Below are positions 34,401 through 47,109 of a stretch of 64,000 nt of DNA, one piece after another (the first letter of the stretch is position 1; each line of letters begins with the position of its first letter). The stretch is from Sciurus carolinensis (lineage: Eukaryota > Chordata > Mammalia > Rodentia > Sciuridae): NCBI RefSeq assembly GCF_902686445.1, contig NC_062227.1, positions 21,651,678 to 21,715,677 on the forward strand, in the 5' to 3' direction. The position numbers were made by a program, and so were the translations under genes. The notes beneath the pieces were generated by a model. It was not told the DNA's origin. It worked only from the letters and a program-made list of their open reading frames with translations, and did no database searches.

Positions 34401-35480
34401 CTCTAAATTCTGTTCCTGCCTGTGAAAATGATACCATCAGTTAAGCACTACCTTACTTTGCTCAGCAAAGTGCTCTTAATCCTCAATGAATCTCTTGAAT
34501 TCTTGGGCAAAGATCTTTCCTCTTCATCTAATCTCTGCTGAAGGGGATCAGTTAGTGAAAGCTTTCTGGCAGGATATCAAGTATTTTAGTGAATGATCCT
34601 TGGTTCTATTGTCTATCTTATATTGCCAGATCTGTGATTGAGTGTACACACTGGGGTTAGCATAATATTTGCAAAAATAAAATTTCAAAAAATAAATCAC
34701 GTTATACAGTAATTGACAATTTTTGTTTTTAACTTGGTGACTCTAATCTCCCATTAAAACTTTTTTTTTTTTTATAAGATGTAAGTAAGTCTTCCAGGAA
34801 ACAAAGATGTTTCTGATACAGGTGAGGTACAGGGCTAATTCCAATTTTTAATCTGTCTTTTTAATATTTCAGTCTTCAATAAGATTAGCATACTTACCTA
34901 AAATTTTACATTCTAAAAGAATGGACTATTATAAGGTGACACAATAAATTAGGCATCTGTTTTTCCATTGTTCCTCATTTGCAATTAACTTTAATAGAAA
35001 ACCAACATGTATTCTAGGAGAAAAATGCACTTCATTGCCTTATTCTTTATTGTACACTCAGCTTCAGAGATTTTTCATGTCTAAAATAGGAAATGTACCA
35101 TGCTTGAATTCACAAAATGAGTAAGAACCATGATCAGTTCCCCAGAAAATAACCAACTGAGAAGACACACACCCAGATCAGGGTGGTTACAATTTTATTC
35201 TAAGAATTATTTATCTTAATGATGTTTTCCAAAAAATTAAATTGAATAAGTATATTATAAGCCATCATTGTTTTACCTTTTAAATTGAAGATTCCTTCAA
35301 ACAGATAATTTTAGAGTATACAGTACCAGAATGTGTGAGTATTTTGAATATTTAAGAAGTATTTAATAAGCAAATGGTATTTCATTGCAAACATTTAGGA
35401 CCATTTAACTGATACTCAGTCTTTCAAATCAATCATCCTGAAATAAATAGGAGAAATTGTTCAGTTCAGTCAAAGTTCAG
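34401..35480. other. Unrecognised AT-rich intergenic DNA
   Basis: No gene or clear repeat apart from short homopolymers (T-run near 34760-34772). Confidence 0.45.
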
Positions 35481-35673
35481 GTCCTTGGCATCTGGAACAA
35501 AGAATTGAACAAGGCACACAGAAGTAACAGAGTACAGATTTATTGAAGGTAAAGATAGCACTCCATTAGTTAGAATGGAATGGGCAGAGCAAGAGAGAAA
35601 GACATATATATATAGACAAGTGTATATGCATATATACATACATGTGTATGTATATGCATATATGTATATATGC

Positions 35674-35726
<53 letters not shown>

Positions 35727-36200
35727 CTCAATGTCTCAATGTCTAGAAATTAGGGTATTATGTCTTGAACTGTGGGGCATTTTCTTCCTTATACAGACCT
35801 GTTTGAAGACCTTATTCCATTTTCTCCCCTTGGTTATCTTATGATAACTGATTAGAATATTTTCCAGTCCCCCCAAACCATATGTTATTTTAGAAAACCT
35901 AATTAGAATACTGCCATCTTTACTTCCATGGTCATTTTAAAATTTGAACCTGTGGAGAGAGTTGACAAGATAATGGGATTCACTGTAAACAGGGACAGGA
36001 CTCATTTTCTAGTATTGTCCTCTACTGGCTTCTTTCGAATACCCTGTATCTACCTCTTGGTGTCCCTGAACTCCTACCTAACAAAATCAATAATTTGTGG
36101 GTTTTGTCTGAACAGTTTTCTAATACTTGAGGTTGCAAACTTATAGTAGGAATTTTTGTGTGTGTCTGCAGGACCCAAGAAGTTTTCAGTGGTACTGACT
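35481..36200 (-). mobile_element. Possible ERV LTR (reverse), family unassigned
   Basis: The left edge reads AAAGAATTGAACAAGGCACA, then GTACAGATTTATTGAAGG. On the reverse strand that gives a polyadenylation-like AATAAATC followed by a U5-like tail, as in many ERV LTRs. The right boundary and a TATA box are unclear. The segment is expanded by a microsatellite at 35604-35726. A tentative call. Confidence 0.35.
35604..35726. repeat. (TATATG)n and (GA)n microsatellites
   Basis: An imperfect TATATA/TATGCA tract to 35672 is followed by a GA run to 35726. The RERERER-type translation of the GA run in the frame starting at 35575 is an artefact. Confidence 0.95.
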
Positions 36201-37826
36201 ATTTTCAACATAGAGTTCGTTCAGACAGGATGGAGCTGATTAATTACCATTGGCATGGTGATTTAATCATTGAGAAGTAGGCTATAAAGTTCTGATCAAA
36301 GTAATGACTGGGAGTTTGCCTGATGGATAGGTGAAATGATGCTCTCCCTCCTTGCCAGCTATCATGGATGTGGAGCATAGGACAACTGTGCTTTCCTCTG
36401 CCATGAGCAAAGCCCTGGACTCTAAGCCCAGAACATGGAGGAGAGTGCTGAGAAAATGGAGCTGAAGCCCTGACTGAACCCTGCCTGAAACTTGACAAAG
36501 TCCAGGACCATAGTCATAGAAGTTCATTTCATTTTTTAACAATTTAATAATTTTTTTACATAATGAATGTGATAGGTCTTTGAGGTCTACAGTGAGGTAT
36601 CAATCAGTTTAAAAAGTATTGTTCCTAATGGAAAAACTAGATTGTTATTTTAGAAACTATTAAATTTAGAATTTGAGGTGACTAGCCATTTTGAAGTTGA
36701 ATATGCAGACTTTGAAGTAATTAGCAATGTAGTAATTTTTTTAAAGAAATATTCCCTTTTTAACAAACTGAATCAAACTTCCTCTTTAAAAATCTCATTT
36801 CATAGCTTACTATGTCTTTTATATTAATACTATTGGCTATTAAGTCAATGCTGAATGAGAAACAACATCCTAAATATTTACGTTGACTTTAATCTTTATT
36901 ATAAATATATATGCTTACATATATCTATTTTTAAATACATTAGGACAAAATAATTTGGTTTATTTATCCTGTATTCCTGGCATTTAACAAAGTTCAGACC
37001 CTACCTGCTAAATGCCTCCTAAATAAATAATAATGTGGTTAAATACTGCATTGCATTTTTTTTTTCTTTTTTTGGTAGAAAGAGGTGGGTACAGGGGTTA
37101 AAAACTGTATCCAGTTCTTTTAAAAAATGTTTAGTAGGGTGTTTTGGTCAGTTGAATGGAGATCCCAATATAGTTGTACTAATTTCTAGCTGAATCATTT
37201 GAAGACATCTCTTTTCCATAGAAGAATCATTATAGGTCCTATTTTATAGAACCCTACTGACGCATGTCACTCATTCTTCCTGTTTTTCCTATGTAAATGT
37301 TTTGATAGCTTAAGGATAATGTGGCATTCTCCGTTCTCAACTTTTCTAATTAGAGAGAATATAAATGCCAGCATATAGGAAAAACTACACCTAAAACTAG
37401 AACACCAAATAAAAATAATAAAAGTCTCTAAGTATCAAGAGTTCTACCATCATAAATCTAAATAGCTATCATTGGCATTTTGTGATTAGTATTTTCTTTA
37501 TGTTTAAATCATATGAAAAGAGACAAAATCAATTATGTTATATATTAAAATTGTAGTAAGGTTGAGAAATATTAGAACAATTAATCCTCTTTGAGGACAA
37601 AATTAATCTGTTTTCTAAATTTATTAATCTTTTATGATGCAAATTTCATGCAATCTCTCATATGACTCAATCCAGTAAGTGCCCTAGACTGTTGATGAAA
37701 TAACATTTAATTCTAGCAGAGTCATTTTAGGAAGCCCTTTCAGATAATAAAATTGCTATTACAGTGTACAGATTCTCTATATCTGAGTCTGGTAGAGAAA
37801 TAAGCTTTGATCAATTTGCATGTAAG
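36201..37826. other. Unrecognised intergenic DNA
   Basis: No gene recognised. Opposite-strand frames at 36244-36542 overlap in different phases and have no family signature. The rest is AT-rich. Confidence 0.45.
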
Positions 37827-37912
37827 GGGCTGGGAATATAACTCAGTGGGGGGGGGCAATTGCCTAGCCATGTGCAAGACCCTTGATTCTATCCCCAGCA
37901 TCATTAAAAAAG
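37827..37912 (+). mobile_element. Old ID element
   Basis: GGGGCTGGGAATATAACTCA, a G-run, then CCATGTGCAAGACCCTTGAT and TCTATCCCCAGCATC with a short A tail. A diverged ID, much older than the one at 10405. No TSD found. Confidence 0.82.
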
Positions 37913-40445
37913 GATGTATATACTTTATTTTTCCCTCCTCTAGTCATCAAAATATGCATTCAAGAAACACAAAAATTGTTTTCCTGTATCTTGGTTAATT
38001 CAGTTTTGTGAAATGTGGTGACCAGTAGGATATCTACTTGCCTCTGTCACGTAAGCTTGAACTGACAGATGCTAATGTTCTTTAGCAATCTCTTGATATG
38101 TGGGGGTCACCTGCCCCCTCTCCATGGTATATTTATTCAATGGGATCTTCCTGTTTTCAATAAAACATGGAATGGTTTTATTGGTTATAGAAAAGTAGTT
38201 TGTTTCCTTTTAAAAAATCATTCTTTTTACAGTAGGTTGATGTTCTAATGTTTTTCACTGGTCTCATCCTCACACCATTCTCTATTTCCTATCACTGTAC
38301 ATATTGGCACATGTCCTGTCATTCTGCACTGCAGGCCTGATCTTGCTATGCCGAAGTGCAGAAATTTCTGAAAACTCCCCATACTTCCTACTTTATTCCC
38401 AAGCTTGACCCTGTTAATCAATGGGACCCTCTGTGTTCCCACACTCTTGCATCCTCATCTCCATCCTATGTTCCCTGACATTCTAACTGTTCTCCAGGGT
38501 CTGCCTTCTACCTTTCCTCTTCAGAGGTCAAACTCTTCTGTAGTTTTAGAAAAACAGAAGCTTCTTTTCTCCACTGTTGCTCTGTTCACCTGCTTTGTAA
38601 CTGTTTCTTTCTTCTACCCTGTACTCTCATTTGAGTATCTTTTTAATTTGACGACTTGAAACCAGGAAATCCAGGACTACTGTTTCCTCAGGCCATGGTT
38701 TCCGCACTACCTTGCAAAACCAAACCCCAAAGTACCACTAATACAAAGATGAGTTGTTGCAACACATGCCATTGATGGTGTGGAGAGATTTAAGAGGAAT
38801 TATGTATTATGTAGTGAATGATGCTTTGCACTGCACATAGACATAAATGTCTGGATCTCACATAGAGGATACGATGAAAGCCTTCCCATGGTGATGCCCA
38901 TCAACAGCCTTGCTCTCTTGTCTTATGATTCATAGTTTCTTGTCCCTGGGCTTCAAACCTCCATAGTCCACCCCTTCATGCATCTTTAAGGAAACCTAAA
39001 CCTTTTTTCCCAGGTGTTAGTCTAAGGTGAGAATTTGCTTCATCCTCCCACCATGAAAGTTGTCTTGACACACTTATCCTTCACCTGTAATTTAAGTATT
39101 TCCCTCTGAAACTGTCCCAGAGCAGGGCTCTTTAAGAACACAGGGTTATACTGTCCAAGTCTAGTAGGAAAATCTAGGCAGAAACCTGTCACTCTTCTGT
39201 GGGTCTTTTTGAGGACTTTTCCATACAGGTTGTGCCCTTTATTTTTTCCACAGTTCTCATCTCCTTTAGATCATTCTGGACACAGGATGCACATGCAGAC
39301 ATGCACACTACATTCATATCCATGTACATTGAATAAAAAGTCATGCAAATAACACGTGTGCAGACATAAACAACACATACAGATTTGAACATTATGCACA
39401 TGTGCATTCACACCAAACACATCAACATGTGCGCTACAGAGACATACATATTAAATACATGCAGGCATGTGTACCACACACATGCAGAAGTGCATGACCA
39501 AAATTCATCCTTTTAGGAAACAATTTCTGAAATAAGTGCAAAGGATACAATAATGAGCAAAATGTGGTCATTACTGAAATGAAGCATATGGTCAAGTGAT
39601 GGAGGCAACAAACAATTGTAAAATAAAAATCTCTATTTATATTCTGTAATAACTGAAATGGAGACTTGGAGCTCAGAAACTGCACAACAGAGGAAATTTC
39701 CACAGTCTGGGGATCAGAAAAAGTATAGAAATGTTCTTAGAAAATGAAGAGAATTAATTAGTCAGTGAATAAGAGGAGGGAACTGGTGTTTCAGGGAGAG
39801 TGAACAGTATATGCAAAACTCTAATAACGTGAGGGGGTTCTCAGAATTGCTCTTGAACTGGAGACAAATAGAAGTCCCAGTAATCCTCTGCAATAAAATG
39901 ATTTAAAAATACATGAACCTGTGGTGGTGTGTCAAGAAAATATCATTTTTGTATATAAAATCCCGTTTACTTTTTCTATTGTCTATATTTTAAAAACTGC
40001 ACATTTTTTTCCATTTGAAAAGCTGTAGTTTGATGTCTAAGTATCTGCAAGGGCTGAAGATGGCTCTCTGCTGTTTTTCTTAGATCACAACTGCACTTGG
40101 CTTTCTGACAGACAAATAACAGATTGATGGCATGGTTTTTAGCTTTAACCTTCTCAAATTCTGAGAAAGAGCACATCCTAAAATATATGTGTTGATAACT
40201 GATGAACTGAAATGTCACTTCCTGAGTCATTTCGATGAACAACCTTTAGAAGCAGGGAAATGAACTGGTGAAATTGCTCTAAGTTTTATGTTTTCTAAAG
40301 GTTCTCCCTTTTACCCACTATGACTTCTGTCTGGGTTTTACAGAAAAAGGTCAGATATTTATAATGCCTTGTTTCTTATAAGAAAACAAGATGCTGGTCT
40401 TGTATAATCTTAAAGTATGAAGTTAGTAGTTCTTTGAGAAATAAA
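37913..40445. other. Intergenic DNA with degenerate ACATGC-rich tract
   Basis: No gene recognised. About 39285-39495 is rich in ACATGCA/CACATG words, resembling a decayed tandem repeat. Elsewhere the sequence is unique-looking. Short frames such as 38405-38659 and 39434-39703 lack domain signatures. Confidence 0.45.
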
Positions 40446-40532
40446 TCCCTGGGTGGGGGGTGTAGTTCAATGGTAAAGCACGTGCTTAGCATGCACAAGA
40501 CCCTGATCCACAGCACCAAACATGAAGAATAA
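40446..40532 (+). mobile_element. Old ID element
   Basis: GGTGGGGGGTGTAGTTCAAT, GTGCTTAGCATGCACAAGAC and CCACAGCACCAAA, with an A-rich end. The A-box and B-box regions are diverged. No clear TSD. Confidence 0.75.
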
Positions 40533-43500
40533 AAGAAAAAAGAAGAATCATGTAAGAATTACAAATGTACAAGGTGAGAATGATGAATGTCAAAGTAAAT
40601 AATCCTAATGAGACAATGTGGGACTGAGTTTCAATGGTACTAGATCTAGCCAACTGATGACTGGAGGAAGAGTGCATTGTTAGTTTGTTTTTTCTGGTGT
40701 TCCCAAAATCAAATGCAATTCCATGTTAAAAAATTAGACTTGCTTCCTTGTTATGTCTTCAAGGCTGTGACTAATGCACAATTCAGTTATGGAAGGATGT
40801 CTATGAACTTCAATAGTCACTGAGTACAGTTTCTCCTCCAGTCTGGTTTACTACTTGCCTTCCTAGACCTTTTAGAGCACCAGACTGGGAAAGAAGCTCT
40901 GCCCCTCTTCTATCCTGGCAGATGTCTTGGGTCTGTTCCTAAATCAGTCCCTGCCCTTCACTTTCCTTTTTAGTCTAAGTCCTCCATCTTTGTGGCTACT
41001 TGTTCTAGAGTGAACCCTCTCCCTGGCCTGTACCACACTGCCCTTCGTTGTCCTCTGAATCTGCACAGGTTTGTTTCTTCTTGCTTCATCATATCTTTTA
41101 TCCTAGACCTTCATCCAGTAGGTTGACTTCAGTCTCCCTTGCTAGATCTAGCTTCCTTGGTTTCTGAGGACACCCCAGATCTGATTGAATGAGGACCTCC
41201 TCTTCTGATCATTTCTCCCTGGATAGTGAGTTCCCTGAAATCCCTTCTGTTTATTGGGTCTCTCAAAACTCAGGGAGCTACTCACTTTGGTATCAGACAT
41301 TTTTGACAGGCCTGGTCAATCACTAAGCACAATCTGGCACCAGTTCTACTTCTAATGAAAGCTGCAATTAAATTAAACCAGAGCACACACTTGACCATTC
41401 TTGTGTGCTATTGGCCTGACAAGGATCTCTGGGGACACATTTCATTGCCAATTACAACATGATACATTATATATTGTTAAACTTATTATCTCATAAAGTG
41501 CTTTCCTTACCCAATTCAAAAGGCAGGTATCCGCTGACCCTTACTGACAGGTTGATTTGAGGTTCCCAGGATAGTTCTAGGACCAGGCTTTAGAATGATT
41601 GGCCCAGATGCTGATGCCTGGGGAGTTGACAGAGGCAGTATTGTTGAGAGGGACTCCTGCCAATCAAAGTCCAGGCAGATGGTCCTCCTGAGACATCCTG
41701 CAAAGGGGACTAGAGTGAGATAAGGGCAATGGAAGAGACACCCATAAAATCAAAGTCTAGTGAGGAGATTCAAAGCACTAACAATGAAATGAAGCCCTGA
41801 GATAAATTCCCTGAGTTGCATAGGTAGGCCATTAAGAGTCTCTGAGATTCTGAGGAGATTTTAGTTAGTTGAAGGAAAGGGATAGACTCCCTAAACACCA
41901 GCAGAACTTCCACATATACTCCTCACACAATATGGAAATGCTTAAAGTTTTAGTGACTTGAGTCTAGAAGATGGTCAGGATGGGAAAGATGCTATTCCTC
42001 CTCTTCCATCCTGACTGATGTTTGGGTTCTGACCCTAAATCTGCCCCTGTCCTTCACCTTCATATCATTAGTCAAGATCCTCCATCTTTTTGACTGAGGA
42101 TGATCAGCTCCTAACTTAATAGCATAAGGACAATCCTTGGCCTGAGTGGCATTCTCCTTTTGTTTGATTTGATAATTTTCCTTTAATAATCCTGCTGCCA
42201 GTACAACAATTTCAATACCAGGTACCCTGTGTAGATTCTTCCAATTAGTCTTCCATACACATACACACTTCCTTAAGTAATAACTAAAGTTTGTGTGCTT
42301 CTTTGTGCATAATAGTATTGAATTTTGCTATTAATTTTATTTTGCTTCTTACCTTTTCATTCAACATTGTGGTTTTTAAACCTACTCAAGATTTCATATT
42401 GTTGCATTGTTTTAGACTGCTGCGTGGTCTCACAGAGCATTCATGGATCAACTCTTAAGCCTCAAAACTGGAAGTGATAAAACCCCAACTCTGCTGGGGA
42501 ACACTAAATACGTTCAACAGTATGGACCTGTTGATTAACATTTTCATGTGAGATTTTGAGCCTTAGAGACTACCTAATTAATGGACTTTAGTTAGAGAAC
42601 AATGTTGATTTTGCATACAGAGAATTATTTATTTCTATAAGAATCATTAATGTCTAAGAATCTCAGTTCTTCAATTAAGGGGTTCTAAGGAATATAAACT
42701 TTAAAAAAACGATAAATACCTAAATTTTAGAAAATAGAGTATCTTTGAATGCAGAAATAACTCAGGTCACCCAGCAGTGTCTGTAGTGACTGATGAGAAC
42801 CCCTGAGGGGCTGGCAGAGATAGACCAGTTTCCACGATGATCAAATGATCTCTGATCACTGCTGGTCTCAAAGGTTCTTAGGCTTAAGTCACTCCTGAGT
42901 TAGACAATTAGTAGACTAGAAACCAAACCCATTCTACAAATGTGTTTTGTTTGTTGTTCCCTACAATGAATTTCAAATGCATTTATAATGCATTTGAAAA
43001 TGAAAATTTTTTATGAATTTAGATGATCAGCTTCTTGTTGAAAAATGTTAATATCTTCCAAGCTTGGTGACAGTTGGTCATAAGCAGGAGAAGCTGCCTT
43101 TGAGACCAGATATGAGATTCTCTGTGACACCACATTATACACCCAACCTCCTATTGTATATCCAACACTGAGACTGAGCATTTTGTTTGTTGTATCTATC
43201 ATCTACATTCTCTCGCTCATCTTGTCTTCCTCTAAGAGTAATATGAGTGTATGACCACTTATGCCATCTTGAGAGAGAATACCCATGAATAATGGGTAAT
43301 ATGAGCAATTAATAAGTTAAGAGATTCAGATTCATGCATCAGGCCTTTCAGGTATGAGCTCTATGACCTCAGATTTATTTCTCTTTTTTGGTTTTGGTAA
43401 ACTTTTATGAAGTGAGGGAATTAGGCCAGCCCCCACATTTTCAAACCAAACAGATCTTCATAGGGAACTAAGAGGTATTCCATGAAAAATACACTCAAAA

Positions 43501-43844
43501 TTAATTTTTCATCTAAAATGTATTTTCAAATAAATTACCTTATATGCAAACTTCAACCTGCCAACTCCACAATATGTATCTCTAGCAAGGAACTCAATTC
43601 TTAACATAAATTTTGTTTTTTGGTATTTTCTTTGCTCTCTCTACTTACATGTACCATTTCCATATTAAAATTAACACATCTTTTCAAGTTTATCATCTTG
43701 ACCTCCCTAGTCCTGTTCCTACCCCAAATCCCAGATATCAAAACCATCAAGTCTGTGACTCAAGCAGAAATCTTTGTAATATCTTTGGTGCATTCCTTTC
43801 CAAATTTATCCATTCTGCCAGTTATTTCTGTCTCCGTATCAGTT
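40533..43844. other. Intergenic DNA with a diverged internal direct repeat
   Basis: No gene recognised. 40886-41002 and 41977-42095 are related to each other in the same orientation (see findings). A 12-bp-arm palindrome lies at 42971-42999. The rest is unassigned. Confidence 0.5.
40886..42095 (+). repeat. Pair of diverged ~115-bp direct repeats
   Basis: The left arm (40886-41002) and right arm (41977-42095) share, in order, GAAAGA-GCT, CCTCTTC-ATCCTG, GATGT-TGGGT, CCTAAATC-G-CCCTG, CCTTCAC and TCCTCCATCTTT. They are spaced about 1.09 kb apart. Identity is roughly three-quarters by eye. The origin could be a tandem duplication, two copies of one dispersed repeat, or two LTRs of an old element. 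Confidence 0.6.
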
Positions 43845-44200
43845 ATCAATTGCTGTGTAACAAACAATACCAAACTTTAAAGGCTTCAAACAGAAAAATT
43901 TTATTAACTCATAGTTCTATGGATCAGCAACTTGGGCCACTATAGCCATGTCTTCTGTCTTAGTGTACTCAGGTGGCAGCATTTCACAAGCAGATTGGCT
44001 GGGGGCTGGTTGGCTTGGAGACCTTAGTTGCTATTGCATGTGTATGTTACACATAGTCTAGTCCTTCCTTAAAGCAGTCTTAGCCTTCCTCATGTAGTGA
44101 TCTAAGGGCAGAAAGAGGGCAAATCCTATTATGAAAACTTTCTTCAAGTCCTTGCTTCCATCACATTTGTTAATGTCTTATTGATCAAAATATGTCAGCT
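43845..44200 (-). mobile_element. Possible ancient interspersed repeat
   Basis: ATCAATTGCTGTGTAACAAA, ACTTTAAAGGCTTCAAAC and TTTTATTAACTCATAGTTCT resemble a common ancient mammalian repeat whose name I cannot assign with certainty. Noncoding. Confidence 0.35.
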
Positions 44201-44237
44201 AGACAAACCCAGAATCAATGTGAGAGGGACTATACAA

Positions 44238-44435
44238 GCCAGGTATGGCGGTGCACATTTATAATCTTTCAACTCAGGATGCTGAGGCAGGAGGATTGTG
44301 GGTTCGAGGATAGGCTCAGCAATTTAGCAAGACGCTGTCTCAAAATTTATAAATAAATAAATAAATAAAATTTAAAAGGATTTGGGATATAATTCAATAG
44401 TAAAGTGTCCCTGGATTCAATCCCTAGTACAATGA
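44238..44435 (+). mobile_element. Composite B1-ID SINE
   Basis: The B1-like head (GCCAGGTATGGCGGTGCACA, then AGGATGCTGAGGCAGGAGGA and AGCAAGACGCTGTCTC) is joined by an (AAAT)n linker to an ID-like tail (GGGATATAATTCAATAG, then GGATTCAATCCCTAGTAC). Confidence 0.85.
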
Positions 44436-44442
44436 AAGAGAA

Positions 44443-44476
<34 letters not shown>

Positions 44477-44512
44477 GGGGGGGGGGGAGAGAGAGAGAGA
44501 GAGAGAGAGAGA
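44436..44512. repeat. (GA)n microsatellite with a G-run
   Basis: GA repeats interrupted by a run of about 13 G bases near 44476-44488, directly downstream of a SINE tail from which it probably grew. The overlapping serine/leucine-rich reverse frames are artefacts. Confidence 0.95.
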
Positions 44513-45469
44513 CAAAGACAGAGAAACAGAGGGATTGAGGGAGGAACCTCACTAGAATGTAGATATAGGTGAGGCATGAAACACTGGGACCATTGCTTTG
44601 ACAATCTTTCCCAAGTTCCAAAACTAACCTCAAATCCTTCTTCCCTTCCTATATCTTCACATCAACTGGCTCATCTAGGATCCAAGTCACTCTCATTTCT
44701 CACTTGAAATTGTAGTAGGCTCCTAGTTGTCTTTCTAGTTATTTCATATATCCCTAATCTGTTTTTCACAGAAGCACAAATATATCATATTAAATGTAAA
44801 TTAAATGGTTTCATTCTCCTGTCAAAAACTCTTCAGATTAGATTTAGAATGCAATGTAGGTGCCTTCCTTGAGCTAAAACCCTTCATAACACTTTTTCCA
44901 TTTATCCATCCTTCTCTTCTTTTTAATTCTGCTATTGTCATGTTTGCTGTTTTTCCATTTCTTGAAGAAATCAGGCTCTCTTTAATAATGCATCTTCTCA
45001 TTGTCATTTATGCATTCTGTCATTTATTTAGACTCTATATAACTTGGCTACATCTTGGATCCTGTTGCAGTAGGATCTTTCAAGTATTCTCTCTCAATTC
45101 TAGTTTATTTTGAAGCACTTTGTCAAAAATCATTCTGTGAATATGAATATTGTTAATTTGCATGTTAGTTCTTTTTATCTATTAGTTCATAAATATATGA
45201 GAATTGAAATGTGACTCTTTTTATTTCTCTTACTTTTCTCCTTTCATGCCAGTGACTCACAAAATACCATTGCAGAGATTTGTTTGAGGTATATGTTCAA
45301 TAATGACACTGGATAAATAGTTCATATTGTACACATAAGCTCCAGTTACTATTCTAGGCATTTTTTCAGATGTTTGGGAATTCCAGAACCATATTTTTCT
45401 AAAGACACTGTCCAATCTTAAATTCTACTTTCCTACTATCACACTTTTCTCCGAAGCAGAGTTTCTAAT
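44513..45469. other. Unrecognised intergenic DNA
   Basis: No gene. The frame 44805-45113 has no recognisable domain. Old diverged repeat sequence is possible. Confidence 0.4.
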
Positions 45470-45735
45470 ATACATAACAACATGAATTAACCTCAAAAAC
45501 ATTATGTTGAAAAAAAAAAGACAGAAAAAAGTTATTCACTGAATGATTCTAGTTCTCAGGAGAAGGAACTGATTGGAAAGGGGTAGAAGTAATGTTTTGG
45601 GGTGAGGGATGCATTCTGTACCTTGGTTATAATATTGGGTAACAGGCACGTGGTTTTCACCAAACTCATGTATACATGTGCTCACAATGGCAAAATTTTA
45701 TTGTCTATAAGTAATAATCAATAAAGTTAATCTTA
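45470..45735 (+). mobile_element. Ancient L1 3' end fragment
   Basis: AACATTATGTTGAAAAAAAA, TTCACTGAATGATTCTAGTT, GGAACTGATTGGAAAGGGGT and CAATAAAGTTAATC follow the usual order of ancient L1 3' ends on the plus strand. Confidence 0.6.
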
Positions 45736-45965
45736 ACACTGCTCAACAAAAACATTATCAGGTAAAATCAAAGCATATTTAGAAATTTTATCCACAGCAT
45801 TAAAGTACAAGCTTTAGAAGAGTTTTGATACTAAGCTTATTATTTTTATTTCCTTCAGACAAATTAAATTATATTCCCAACCAACTACCATCTCTTGATT
45901 TTATATAGAAACACAAAGTGAAAGGAGAGGAATTATGCACTTATTTATATGACTATTATCAAAAG

Positions 45966-46143
45966 GAGATCAACAGAGGAAAGGGATCAAGGGGTTATGG
46001 GGAAGGAGCAGAAAAGTGCTGGGGAGTTGTAGTGGTCAAATTATAATGTTATATTTTATATTGTGTGCAAGTACAAATATGTAAAAACAAATCCCATCAG
46101 TATGTACAATTATAAAGCACCAATAAAAATGAGGAGAAAAAAA
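45966..46143 (+). mobile_element. Very short L1 3' end between ~57-bp repeats
   Basis: GGGATCAAGGGGTTATGGGG, then CATCAGTATGTACAATTATA and AGCACCAATAAAAATGAGG, followed by an A-rich end, looks like the last 180 bp of an L1. It sits between two related segments, 45908-45965 and 46144-46205, both ending in TATGACTATTAT or TGTGACTATTAT. Confidence 0.6.
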
Positions 46144-46496
46144 GAAATACAAAGTAAAAGAAGAAAAGAGGAAATACACATTTATTTGTGTGACTATTAT
46201 GAAGTGATAATACTGGAACAATCAACCAAATTTCATTCATTATGCAGGAAGCATAGGTTGCTACAGGAACTGGCACATTTTGGGATGTGGTGTACACATA
46301 AACTCTCGAGTGTCTTAGGAAGTCAGATTAGAGAGGAACTTGAGTTAAGTTTTCTTCTATGTAGAAGAAAAATGAACCCATACCAAACATTATTAAAGAA
46401 CAATCAATAATTCTATTTTTCTATTGAAACCTGATACACTTCATATACATGTGCACTTAAACTTAAACATTTTGATTTTTAAATACTTGAAAAATA

Positions 46497-46626
46497 TCCA
46501 GACTAGGTGGCATGAGCCTACAGTCCCAGCTACTCAGGAGGCTGAGGCAGGAAAATAGCTTTAGCCCAGAAGTTCAGGGCCAGTTGGGACACATAGGGAG
46601 ATGCCTGTCTCAAAAATAAATAAAAA
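46497..46626 (+). mobile_element. 7SL-derived monomer SINE
   Basis: CCAGACTAGGTGGCATGAGC, CCCAGCTACTCAGGAGGCTG, AGTTCAGGGCCAG and CTGTCTCAAAAATAAATAAA form a B1/Alu-like monomer with an A-rich tail. No ID tail is visible. Confidence 0.8.
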
Positions 46627-47109
46627 GTTAATATTTTCAGCCCAAACTGTGCTTCCACTTTCAATCTAATCTACTTAGGAGACAAGCATTCTGCCAAACA
46701 TCATACCAGGTTTCAGAATTCACTATCCTTGTGCAGAGGCCAATTAACCATTAAAGCTTGTACTAGCATATATAGCTGCCACTGTTTCAAGAACTTAACT
46801 TTATAAAAAGCTAGTTTTTTAAAAATATGTTTTTAAAAATCTTTGAGAACTCTTTTTTTCCCCCTAGTTACTAAGATATGGTTTTATATCTTTACCACAG
46901 AGGTTATAAAATTGTAGTGATGTGGTTGATTATTTCCTACAAATATCATTCCTTTCTCTAGTCTCTAGGACAAGGGAAAGATAAATGTACTAAAAGAAGA
47001 ATGCCAACACAAATAATTTTGAGCATTGCTTGCTTTGAAACAAATTGCTAATTAAAAATGAATTCCAACAAATATAAAACAGACAAATAACTCAGTTTTC
47101 TTTTTTTTT
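46627..47109. other. Unrecognised AT-rich intergenic DNA
   Basis: Nothing recognised. Confidence 0.4.

Noticed and set aside
44347..44633. Serine/leucine-rich reverse-strand frames
   Set aside because: Produced by the (GA)n microsatellite. Low complexity, no gene context. The RERERE-type frame at 35575-35844 is rejected for the same reason.
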